A DNA stretch of 43,970 bases from Oscillospiraceae bacterium (GTDB lineage: Bacteria; Bacillota; Clostridia; Oscillospirales; Oscillospiraceae): the NCBI GenBank assembly GCA_017527825.1, contig JAFXPO010000006.1:1-43970 (forward strand). Direction: 5' to 3'. The position numbers and the translations under genes were made by a program. Positions 1 to 6,256 of the stretch are shown here, piece by piece. A model generated the notes under the pieces. The model saw only the letters and a program-made list of their open reading frames with translations, was not told the DNA's origin and searched no databases. Position 1 is the first letter of the stretch; every line of letters begins with the position of its first letter.

Positions 1-128
1 ATGAACCAGATCTCGCCGCGCAAGATCTCTGGCGAGGTCTTGAAAAACCTTGCAGCACTGCGGGAAAACGGCATCGAGGCGTCCGTGCGCCGGAGCAACG
101 GGAAGCGTCTCATCGTGCTGCGCCGTGC
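1..128 (+). pseudogene. Unidentified coding fragment fused ahead of the RhuM remnant
   Basis: The first 128 bases read in frame 1 as a coding-like, basic peptide that includes KISGEVLKNLAALRENGIEA and then RSNGKRLIVLRRAD. This frame stops resembling protein at about base 130, exactly where RhuM homology begins in frame 3. I do not recognise the peptide. The ATG at base 1 may be an internal methionine of a gene that begins before the window. The simplest reading is the left side of a deletion junction. Confidence 0.35.
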
Positions 129-629
129 CGATACGATCCCTCCGCCAAGGCGACGCAGCGGTTCTTTGCCGCCGTGCAGAACAAGCTCCACTATGCCGTC
201 CACGGCGAAACGGCGGCGGAGGTCATCTACCACCGCGCCGACGCCGAAAAGGAGCACGTGGGCCTGACGAGCTGGGACGGCTCGCCCTACGGCAAGATCC
301 ACAAGTACGATGTGACGGTCGCCAAGAACTACCTGACCGAGCCGGAGCTTGCGCAGATGGAGCGCATCGTGTCAGCCTACCTCGACATGGCGGAAATGCA
401 GGCGCTGCGCCACATCCCGATGACGATGGAGGATTGGGAGGAACGGCTCAACGGATTCCTCAAGCTTTGGGACAGAGATATTTTGCAGGACGCGGGCAAG
501 GTTTCGGCGGAGCTTGCCAAGCAGCACGCGGAAACGCAATTTGAGAAGTACCGCATTGTGCAGGATCGGCTGTATGAGAGCGACTTCGACCGCTTCCTGC
601 TCGACGAGGAGAAAGAGGAGAAAGGCTGA
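129..629 (+). pseudogene. RhuM-family (virulence RhuM) protein, 3' half only
   Basis: Frame 3 gives about 166 residues matching from memory the C-terminal half of the RhuM family, proteins of about 330 residues found near restriction loci and on islands, with no settled function. Diagnostic stretches are YDPSAKATQRFFAAVQNKLH, the following AVHGETAAEVIYHRADAEK and the GLTSWDG segment, then MERIVSAYLDMAEMQA and PMTMEDWEERLNGFLKLWD. The N-terminal half is missing. Upstream of about base 129 the frame loses all resemblance and another frame takes over. A GTG at 174 could start a shorter product but has no convincing ribosome binding site. It ends 2 bases before the GIY-YIG gene, so it may still be transcribed with it. 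Truncation is seen directly; family assignment is by recognition. Confidence 0.75.
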
Positions 630-631
630 CG

Positions 632-889
632 ATGGCAAACTACACCTATCTCCTGCGCTGCGCGGACGGCACGCTCTACTGCGGCTGGACGAACGACCTT
701 GACAAGCGCGTCGCGGCGCACAACACGGGTGCGGGCGCGAAGTACACGAAGGCGCACCGCCCCGTGGAGCTTGCGTACTACGAGACTTTTGCGACCAGGC
801 AGGAGGCAATGCGCCGCGAGGCGGAGATCAAGCATCTCACGCGGCAGGAAAAGCTGGCGCTGATCAAGGAAAGAGGTTTTTCGCGTTGA
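632..889 (+). CDS. Small GIY-YIG domain nuclease-like protein
   Basis: This 85-residue protein is a stand-alone GIY-YIG domain of the YhbQ/UPF0213 type. The first strand carries YTYLLRC in place of GIY, followed by TLYCGWT in place of YIG, then the catalytic-type arginine in LDKRVAAHN and the metal-binding-type glutamate in RREAEIKHL. These match the usual order and spacing, and the length is normal for the family. Such proteins are thought to nick or process DNA, but the role of the single-domain bacterial members is unsettled. The start ATG lies 2 bases after the RhuM remnant, with GAGGAGAAAGG upstream serving as its ribosome binding site. The stop codon sits inside a hairpin that probably terminates transcription. 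Confidence 0.85.
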   Translation: MANYTYLLRCADGTLYCGWTNDLDKRVAAHNTGAGAKYTKAHRPVELAYYETFATRQEAMRREAEIKHLTRQEKLALIKERGFSR

Positions 890-905
890 ACGCGAAAAGC
901 CTCTT
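871..905. terminator. Hairpin overlapping the stop of the GIY-YIG gene
   Basis: Arms of 15 bases (871-885 and 891-905) pair with a single G:T mismatch around a 5-base loop. The stop codon of the GIY-YIG gene falls in the loop. The T-run after the right arm is poor, so termination strength is uncertain. Confidence 0.55.
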
Positions 906-910
906 CTTGA

Positions 911-966
911 CTTCGTCGCTCGGCTAATCCTACAATGAGTGATAGAATATTAGCCGAGCGGCGAAG
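911..966. repeat. 18-bp inverted repeat with 20-base loop
   Basis: CTTCGTCGCTCGGCTAAT (911-928) and its reverse complement with one mismatch (949-966) flank a 20-base AT-rich loop. No T-run follows. It may be a second terminator-like structure or a repeat element. Confidence 0.7.
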
Positions 967-1017
967 AACGGGGGCAATCGCATTTGGCAGGGGTCAGCTT
1001 CCAATGCCCGCTTTTGC

Positions 1018-1047
1018 TGAGATCCCGCAGAATTCTGCGGGATCTCA
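1018..1047. repeat. Perfect 30-bp palindrome with no loop
   Basis: The 30 bases are their own reverse complement. They begin TGAGATCCCGCAG, have AATT at the centre (GCAGAATTCTGC), and end in TCTCA. The outermost flanking bases no longer pair. No T-run follows. It shares its end motif and core with the next palindrome 9 bases downstream. Confidence 0.9.
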
Positions 1048-1056
1048 CAGGAATTG

Positions 1057-1088
1057 TTGAGACGGTGCCAAATTTGGCACCGTCTCAA
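1057..1088. repeat. Perfect 32-bp palindrome with no loop
   Basis: The 32 bases are their own reverse complement. They begin TTGAGACGGTGCC, have AAATTT at the centre, and end in GTCTCAA. The ends (TGAGA/TCTCA) and AATT core match the 1018-1047 palindrome, while the middle of each arm differs. It lies 57 bases before the stop codon of the minus-strand PAP2 fragment. Confidence 0.9.
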
Positions 1089-1144
1089 TCACAAACAAGC
1101 AAATCGGTTGGAACCGCTTTTCCTTCGCTGTTTCCGTACCGCTT

Positions 1145-1411
1145 TTATTTCTCCGCCGCGCGCAGAAAAGCCGTGCTGATGCCCGCGTAAATGAGATAGG
1201 TGATCAGCGTGCCGAAGCACACATCGGAAAGAAAATGGTTCGTCATGTGGATGCGGTTGTAGCCGTAGAGCAGCACGAAGGCGCAGGCAATACCAAACGC
1301 GATGAGATTCTTTTTCTCACTCCTGTTTCGGAAAAGATCGGTCAGCATCGGAAGCGAGAACATCATGCTCGCAATGGTCATATTCCCGCTGGGCCAGCTC
1401 TTGAAGATAGC
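1145..1411 (-). pseudogene. PAP2-family phosphatase, C-terminal fragment
   Basis: The minus strand reads about 89 residues of the end of a type 2 phosphatidic acid phosphatase (PAP2) protein. KSWPSGN matches the PSGH motif with the histidine replaced by asparagine, and NHFLSDVCFGTLI matches the last catalytic motif (HxxxD). Two hydrophobic helices surround these motifs (LIAFGIACAFVLLYGY and CFGTLITYLIYAGISTAF). The first motif and the earlier membrane helices are absent. Upstream, around base 1411, the sequence becomes a WYL regulator in another frame. An ATG at 1381 could start only a 78-residue piece with one motif, so activity is unlikely. Family known; truncation seen directly. Confidence 0.75.
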
Positions 1412-1922
1412 GCCGCTCCTTCGCTACCGTGTATTCAAAGTACCGGAAGCGGATTTTTTTATCCTCCGAGATGCCCGCGTGGACGGCGTCAACGTTGTAG
1501 TAGATGGACTCGTTCATCGTCTTGACGCGTCCCGCGACGTAGACCTGCCGCTGGAGCCGCTGCGCGTCGTAGCTGCTCGCAAGCGTTTCGATCTTTCGGA
1601 TCAGCGCATTGGTCTTGCGCTGCGTGATGAACTTCGACGACTGCACGCTGTCCACGAGGAGCTTGAGCTCCGGCAGCTCAAAGCGGCGCGAGGCGACGTA
1701 GTAGCCGTAGAACTGCCCGTCCGCGACCTGCTCGACGTCTAAGCCGTAGGTGCGAAGCGCCTCGATGTCGTCGTAGATGCTCTTGCGCTCGGCGGCGATG
1801 TCGTGCGCGGCGAGATGGGAGATGAGCTGCTTCACCGTGACGGGGTGTTCCGCGTCGGAGGATTGAAGCAGATAATCCATGATGTAGAGCAGCTTTAGCT
1901 TTTGCCCGGTCGATCTCGGCAT
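1317..1922 (-). pseudogene. WYL-domain transcriptional regulator, truncated and fused out of frame to PAP2
   Basis: From the ATG at 1922, preceded by AGGAGG at good spacing, the protein opens with a winged helix-turn-helix domain (KLKLLYIMDYLLQ to EALRTYGLDVEQ, residues about 8-70). It then enters a WYL domain (FYGYYVASRRFELPELKLLV and later IRFRYFEYTVAKERRY). After RRYL at about base 1412 the homology stops, and the frame runs into about 30 meaningless residues because the DNA there belongs to the PAP2 gene in a different frame. About one third of a usual 300-330 residue WYL regulator is lost. The DNA-binding part and promoter look intact, so a shortened binding protein could still be made. 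Confidence 0.75.
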
Positions 1923-1964
1923 AATAGAACCTCCTATCCTGTTTATCGTACAGGCGTTGGGATG

Positions 1965-1994
1965 AGTATACCAAAGAAAGGTGAACCCCGTCAA
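1965..1994 (-). promoter_or_regulatory. Sigma-A promoter of the WYL fragment
   Basis: On the minus strand TTGACG (1989-1994) and TATACT (1965-1970) are separated by 18 bases and lie about 45 bases upstream of the ATG at 1922. Confidence 0.55.
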
Positions 1995-2076
1995 GAGGGC
2001 ACGCCTGCCGCGGAGCGCATGACAGCGCGCAAACGCCGCCGCGCGGCGTGAGAATCAACCCGGATGCGTCTCGCTG

Positions 2077-2105
2077 TTGATTTTCTCGCATGGATGCATT
2101 ACAAT
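2077..2105 (+). promoter_or_regulatory. Sigma-A promoter before the LOG fragment
   Basis: TTGATT (2077-2082) and TACAAT (2100-2105) are 17 bases apart. AAGGAGA follows before the ATG at 2144. Because the LOG gene is cut short, this promoter probably now serves the downstream lipoprotein-reductase operon. Confidence 0.6.
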
Positions 2106-2143
2106 GAATCCAGTTTCATCGTTGGCACGATAAGGAGACGCAA

Positions 2144-2260
2144 ATGAACATCACAGTCTATCTTGGCGCGAACGAGGGCAACGACCTCACGCTCAAAACG
2201 GCGGTGCGGGAGCCTGGCGCATGGATCGGCGGAAGCGGCAACGCGCTGGTCTACGGCTGA
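2144..2260 (+). pseudogene. LOG-family (TIGR00730) gene, first 38 codons only
   Basis: A ribosome binding site (AAGGAGA) and ATG open a frame beginning MNITVYLGANEGND and reaching WIGGSGNALVYG, then TGA. This is the unmistakable N-terminus of LOG-family proteins (the so-called lysine decarboxylase family, many of them cytokinin-type nucleoside monophosphate phosphoribohydrolases of about 190 residues). In intact members the next residues are GGSKxGLMG followed by the catalytic PGGxGTxxE motif; all of that is absent. The stop falls exactly at the break in homology, and the next gene starts 25 bases later. The fragment cannot encode a working enzyme. Confidence 0.8.
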
Positions 2261-2285
2261 TCGAGGTGCGGAAAGGGTGTGCGAT

Positions 2286-2612
2286 ATGAAGAAACCCGGC
2301 GTGATACTTGCAGTTTTGCTGATGGGAGGAATGCTTGTGTTTGGCTGTTTGAATCGTACACCGCGGTATCGTGTCGATTATGGCGGAGACAAGGAGTGGT
2401 ATGAGGGCGCAAAGGACTCATATCCGGCGGGCGCGGAGGTGACGCTCTACTTCGACATGATTGCCACCGATACAAAATATACGTTTCTGCTGGATGACGA
2501 ACCGCTCCGCGTTGACCATGAGGACGGGAAATTTGTGATTCGGTTTACCATGCCCGAACACGACGTGATCTTGTCATGCCGCACCAAAAACACCATGGAG
2601 CTTGAGCCGTAA
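2286..2612 (+). CDS. Small lipoprotein of unknown function
   Basis: The start at 2286 gives a 108-residue protein. KKPGVILAVLLMGGMLVFGC is a lipoprotein signal peptide with the lipobox cysteine at about residue 21. The mature part is small and rich in charged and aromatic residues (YRVDYGGDKEWYEGAKDSY, VTLYFDMIATDTKYTFLLD, FTMPEHDVILSC). It resembles short conserved lipoproteins that I recall from Oscillospiraceae genomes with no assigned function; the fold looks like a single beta-rich domain. It directly follows the truncated LOG gene, is 14 bases upstream of the next gene, and is probably transcribed with it. The ribosome binding site (GGAAAGG) is weak and rather far from the start. Confidence 0.75.
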   Translation: MKKPGVILAVLLMGGMLVFGCLNRTPRYRVDYGGDKEWYEGAKDSYPAGAEVTLYFDMIATDTKYTFLLDDEPLRVDHEDGKFVIRFTMPEHDVILSCRTKNTMELEP

Positions 2613-2626
2613 ACAGGAGGCGAGCT

Positions 2627-3265
2627 ATGGATTACAAACGTGTCGACGCCCACGGCGTCACATGCCTCGTACCCATGGAGGGCACCGACTGGCAGTGGGG
2701 GTCGGATTATACCGCCGGCGACCTGTACGAGGCGGAGGAACTGTATCGGGATGGGCATCCGATTCGCAAAAACCGACTGCTGTTTGCCCGCTGCCCGGAG
2801 CCGAGGCTCTACGAGCCGATCACGGCGCGGGAGGGGCAGTACTTCGGCCGCCCCTGCTTTGACGGGGAGGCGGTCTACGTTCTGCTGGTGGATTTTCCAC
2901 AAAACGCGATCCTGATTTATCGCTGCGCGGCGGACATGGAAACGGCGGAGGTTGCCGTGCGCCTGCCGCTGGACGCGGTGCCGGACTGCTACAATCTGAT
3001 GCTTCACGCCCGCCCGCTGACGCTCACGCGGCAAAGCCACGAGGAATTTCAGGTCGTGTGGCCGGAGCAGAGCGCGTTTCCCCTCGACCTGACCGAGACA
3101 CTGGATTGCCGCGACGGGGCGGAGCTGATTTTCTCAAAGTGGTATGAGGACCCGGACTATCGCGAGGAGCTGGTTCTTCGCCGCTATCCCACCGGCGAGG
3201 TGCTGGAACGCGCATCCGGCACACTGATGACGATGCCGGACGGGCAAAAATGGCTGTTTACATGA
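2627..3265 (+). CDS. Conserved-looking protein of unknown function
   Basis: This 212-residue protein is preceded by AGGAGG and starts MDYKRVDAHGVTCLVPMEGT. It has no signal peptide and no membrane segment, so it is probably cytoplasmic. It is rich in aromatic and acidic residues, including WQWGSDYTAGDLYEAEELY near the N-terminus and FSKWYEDPDYREELVLRRYP near the C-terminus. I recognise no domain. Codon use matches its neighbours. It lies between the small lipoprotein and an iron-sulfur aldo/keto reductase, all on one strand with gaps of 14 and 32 bases, so it probably belongs to one operon with them, although nothing in the sequence ties its function to theirs. Confidence 0.7.
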   Translation: MDYKRVDAHGVTCLVPMEGTDWQWGSDYTAGDLYEAEELYRDGHPIRKNRLLFARCPEPRLYEPITAREGQYFGRPCFDGEAVYVLLVDFPQNAILIYRCAADMETAEVAVRLPLDAVPDCYNLMLHARPLTLTRQSHEEFQVVWPEQSAFPLDLTETLDCRDGAELIFSKWYEDPDYREELVLRRYPTGEVLERASGTLMTMPDGQKWLFT

Positions 3266-3297
3266 CGCTTTACAAAGCGGATAAGGAGTGTTGAGAG

Positions 3298-4422
3298 ATG
3301 AGCGTTACGCTGGACAGAAAATTGGGCTTCGGCGCCATGCGCCTGCCCCTGACCGACCGCGAAGACCCCAAGAGCATCGACCTCGCGCAGTTCCGACGGA
3401 TGGTGGATTTGTTCTTTGAGCGCGGCTTTCGCTACATCGACACCGCTTACCCCTACCACGACGGGTATTCAGAGGAGGCGGTGCGCCAGTGCGTGGTCGA
3501 GCGCTATCCGCGCGAAAGCTTTTTGCTGGCGGACAAGATGCCGATTTTACAGGTCAAGAGCCCGGAGGATTATGACCGCTTCTTCACCGAGCAGCTCCGC
3601 CGCTGCGGCGTGGACTATTTCGACGTGTACCTGCTGCACAATCTGGGGCGCGACCGTTACCCGAACACCGAGCGCTTCGGCGGCTTTGATTTTCTCAAGC
3701 GCCTGAAGGAGACCGGCAGAGCGAGGAACATCGGCTTTTCCTTCCATGATGACGCGCAGACGCTGGACCACATCCTCACCGAGCATCCTGAGGTGGACGT
3801 GGTGCAGCTGCAAATCAACTATCTGGACTGGGACGGCGCGGTGGCGCAGTCGGGGCGCTGCTACGAGGTCGCGAAGCGCCACGGCAAGGACGTGGTTGTC
3901 ATGGAGCCGGTCAAGGGCGGTCAGCTGGCGACGCTGCCTGAGGCGGCGATGCGGCGGTTCACGGACTTCTATGGGTTGGACGCGCCGTCTCCCGCGAGTC
4001 TTGCCATCCGCTACGTCGCGTCGCTGGAGCAGGTAAAAGTGGTGCTCAGCGGCATGAGTACGCCGGAGCAGGTAGGGGACAACACGGGCTATATGCGGGA
4101 GTTCACTCCGCTCTCCGCCGACGAGCGCGATCTGGCGGAGCAGATCGCGCAGGAGCTTAAACGCGCCATCAAGGTACCCTGCACCGGCTGTCGCTACTGC
4201 ATGGAGGTATGCCCGCAAAGCATCGCCATCCCGGATTACTTCGGCTTGCTGAATCTCCATGCCGTGACGGGGAAGAAAACCAACATGTATTATGAGCGTT
4301 ACTCCATGAACCACGGCAAGGCGTCGGAATGCCTCAAGTGCGGGCTGTGCGAAAAGAACTGTCCGCAGCATATCGCCATCCGTGACATGCTGGAGGAATT
4401 CGCCGCGCTGTATGAAGGCTGA
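3298..4422 (+). CDS. Aldo/keto reductase with C-terminal double 4Fe-4S ferredoxin domain
   Basis: The 374-residue protein has an aldo/keto reductase TIM barrel (residues about 8-275) followed by a ferredoxin-like tail, the COG1453 arrangement common in anaerobes. The catalytic tetrad is visible: Asp48 and Tyr53 in YIDTAYPYHDG, Lys80 in LADKMP, and His114 in VYLLHNL. Two cysteine clusters follow, at 295/298/301/305 (CTGCRYCMEVCP) and 345/348/351/355 (CLKCGLCEKNCP), each able to hold a 4Fe-4S centre. The protein probably couples a carbonyl reduction or alcohol oxidation to ferredoxin-type electron flow; the substrate is unknown. AAGGAGTG precedes the ATG. It is the last gene of its operon and ends before a strong hairpin. 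Confidence 0.9.
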   Translation: MSVTLDRKLGFGAMRLPLTDREDPKSIDLAQFRRMVDLFFERGFRYIDTAYPYHDGYSEEAVRQCVVERYPRESFLLADKMPILQVKSPEDYDRFFTEQLRRCGVDYFDVYLLHNLGRDRYPNTERFGGFDFLKRLKETGRARNIGFSFHDDAQTLDHILTEHPEVDVVQLQINYLDWDGAVAQSGRCYEVAKRHGKDVVVMEPVKGGQLATLPEAAMRRFTDFYGLDAPSPASLAIRYVASLEQVKVVLSGMSTPEQVGDNTGYMREFTPLSADERDLAEQIAQELKRAIKVPCTGCRYCMEVCPQSIAIPDYFGLLNLHAVTGKKTNMYYERYSMNHGKASECLKCGLCEKNCPQHIAIRDMLEEFAALYEG

Positions 4423-4426
4423 ACGA

Positions 4427-4455
4427 AAACACCCCCGCCGCCGGCGGGGGTGTTT
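4427..4455. terminator. Bidirectional terminator between convergent genes
   Basis: AAACACCCCCGCCG (4427-4440) pairs with CGGCGGGGGTGTTT (4442-4455). T-rich stretches lie on both sides. It sits between the stop codons of the aldo/keto reductase and the minus-strand GH13 gene and probably serves both. Confidence 0.85.
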
Positions 4456-4466
4456 GTTGTTTGGAT

Positions 4467-6119
4467 TCAGCGGAAGCTCTTTGCCCAGTTGACCAGCGAG
4501 TTCTGCCAGATGTTTTCGCGCACGTCGCGCCGCATCTGGTCGGTGACGGGACCGTTCTTCGCCATCTTTTGCAGAATTACCGCTTGCAGCTGCTCCACGG
4601 TCATCTGCTCGTAAGGAATGTCAGGGATTGCCACGGTTTCCTCGACAGGCTTTTCGACAGGCTTGGGCGGAGCCTTGACCGGCTCCGGCTTGACCTCGAC
4701 GGGCTTCTTTTCGGGTTCCTTCTTCTCCACGGGCGCGACGGGCTTTTCTGCGGGCGAGCTGGCGGCGTTTACGGTCTCGGCGGGCTTTGCTTGCTGCGCG
4801 GGCGCGAACACGTCGCCGCCGCAGGCGTCCAGCCGGATGTTCAGCCGCCCGCCGTGGGCGTCGATCCGCGTACCGCTCAAAAGCCCGATGTAAGCGTCTG
4901 CCGACGCGGGTACGTTGACGTGCGCCTCGTGCTCGTCGTTGTTGACCGCGACAATCAGATTGCCGCGGCCGTAGGCAAACTGTCGGTTGGTGAGGCACAG
5001 CTCACGGTAGTCGCCCCATGCCAGCTCATGCGCGTACTGCGCGTGAAGCTTGCCCAGCGCGGCGATCAGCCTGGTGCAGGGATTGCTCTCGTAATCTCCG
5101 GCGTGATCCTTGAGGTCGATGAACGGGCGCAGGGAATCGTCGCTGTGACGCTCCTTGCGACCCTCGATGCCGAACTCGCTGCCGTAGTAGACCGACGGGA
5201 TGCCGGGCAGGGTGTAGAGCAGGATATGTACGGGCAGGAAGTGCGATTTGTTGTTCAGCTTGGTATAGATGCGCTCCACGTCGTGATTGTCCACAAAGTT
5301 GTAGAGTTTGATGTCTCCGCGCAGCATGTCGTTGATACGGCGGACGGTGTGGGCGATCTCGAAGTAATTATGGTCGTTGTGACCGCTGTAAAGCCCCTTG
5401 TGGAGCGTGTAGTTTGTGACGCTGTGGAGCGTATGGGCGTTCGCCCAGCGGGAATAGTCGCCGTGGATGACCTCGCCCATAAGCCAGAAGTCGGGCTTGA
5501 CCGTGTCGGCGGTCTGGCGCAGCGCCTTCATGAACTCGAAGTCCAGTACGTCGGCGGCGTCAAGACGGATGCCGTCCACGTCGAACTCACTGACCCAAAA
5601 GCGGATCACGTCGCAGATGTAGTCCCGCACGGCGCCGTTTCGCTGGTTGAGCTTGACGAGCAGGTTGTAGCCACCCCAGTTGTCGTAGGAGAAGCCGTCG
5701 TTGTACTCATTGTTGCCCCAGAAGTTGACGTTGCAGTACCAGTCGCGGTACGCCGAACCCTCACGGTTCGCTTGAATGTCCCGGAACGCGAAGAAGTCGC
5801 GACCCGTATGGTTGAACACACCGTCGAAAATGACCTTGAGACCCGCGTCGTGGCAGGACTTGACGAACGCCGTCAGGTCTTCGTTGGTGCCGAGGCGGGA
5901 GTCCAGTTTTTTATAGTCCGTCGTTTCGTAGCCATGCCCCACGGACTCAAAGAGCGGACCGATGTACAGCGCGGTGAACCCCAGCTTTTTGAGGTGGTCG
6001 ATCCATGGCAGCAGTGTGTTGAGCCGATGTACCGGTTCACCGTAGTCGTTCTGCTTAGGCGCACCGGTGAGACCGAGGGGATAGATGTGATAGAATACCG
6101 ATTCGTCATACCATGCCAC
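4467..6119 (-). CDS. GH13 alpha-amylase/neopullulanase-like enzyme with Pro/Glu/Lys-rich linker and C-terminal tail
   Basis: The 550-residue protein lacks a signal peptide, so it should act on imported malto-oligosaccharides in the cytoplasm. The GH13 barrel starts at SVFYHIYPLGL and carries the conserved regions FDGVFNHTG (99-107), GIRLDAAD with nucleophile Asp187, LMGEVIHGDY with acid/base Glu216, and FVDNHD with Asp280. A C-terminal beta domain ends near residue 438. Unusually, a linker of about 60 residues rich in Pro, Lys and Glu follows (about 440-498), then a predicted helical segment of about 50 residues (EQMTVEQLQAVILQKM to NSLVNWAKSFR). The tail resembles no standard GH13 module and may bind a partner or glycogen. 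It has its own sigma-A promoter and shares a terminator with the convergent reductase. Confidence 0.9.
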   Translation of the reverse strand: MAWYDESVFYHIYPLGLTGAPKQNDYGEPVHRLNTLLPWIDHLKKLGFTALYIGPLFESVGHGYETTDYKKLDSRLGTNEDLTAFVKSCHDAGLKVIFDGVFNHTGRDFFAFRDIQANREGSAYRDWYCNVNFWGNNEYNDGFSYDNWGGYNLLVKLNQRNGAVRDYICDVIRFWVSEFDVDGIRLDAADVLDFEFMKALRQTADTVKPDFWLMGEVIHGDYSRWANAHTLHSVTNYTLHKGLYSGHNDHNYFEIAHTVRRINDMLRGDIKLYNFVDNHDVERIYTKLNNKSHFLPVHILLYTLPGIPSVYYGSEFGIEGRKERHSDDSLRPFIDLKDHAGDYESNPCTRLIAALGKLHAQYAHELAWGDYRELCLTNRQFAYGRGNLIVAVNNDEHEAHVNVPASADAYIGLLSGTRIDAHGGRLNIRLDACGGDVFAPAQQAKPAETVNAASSPAEKPVAPVEKKEPEKKPVEVKPEPVKAPPKPVEKPVEETVAIPDIPYEQMTVEQLQAVILQKMAKNGPVTDQMRRDVRENIWQNSLVNWAKSFR

Positions 6120-6151
6120 GTTAATAGCCCTCCTTGCGACGATTCGACGAT

Positions 6152-6180
6152 ATTATAGCAAAAATGCTCAGCGTTTTCAA
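6152..6180 (-). promoter_or_regulatory. Sigma-A promoter of the GH13 gene
   Basis: On the minus strand TTGAAA (6175-6180) and a consensus TATAAT (6152-6157) are exactly 17 bases apart, about 33 bases from the start codon. Confidence 0.8.
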
Positions 6181-6256
6181 GAGTTTTGCACAACAGACGG
6201 CAATTTGACAGCCGTAGTATAATGATCGGGGAGATCAAAGAATAAGGGGTAAAACC

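Noticed and set aside
50..544. Frame-2 reading of the first 500 bases
   Set aside because: The RhuM homology is in frame 3 over the same bases; the frame-2 protein is low-complexity.
890..1144. Insertion-sequence ends in the palindrome cluster
   Set aside because: No transposase fragment or target duplication is visible; the elements are palindromes, not paired terminal repeats around a gene.
4461..6158. Plus-strand frame of 565 codons opposite the GH13 gene
   Set aside because: The minus strand carries all GH13 catalytic motifs and a consensus promoter; the plus reading matches nothing.
6205..6223. TTGACA and TATAAT before the SGNH hydrolase gene
   Set aside because: Spacing is only 7 bases, too short for a sigma-A promoter; only the TATAAT may be used.
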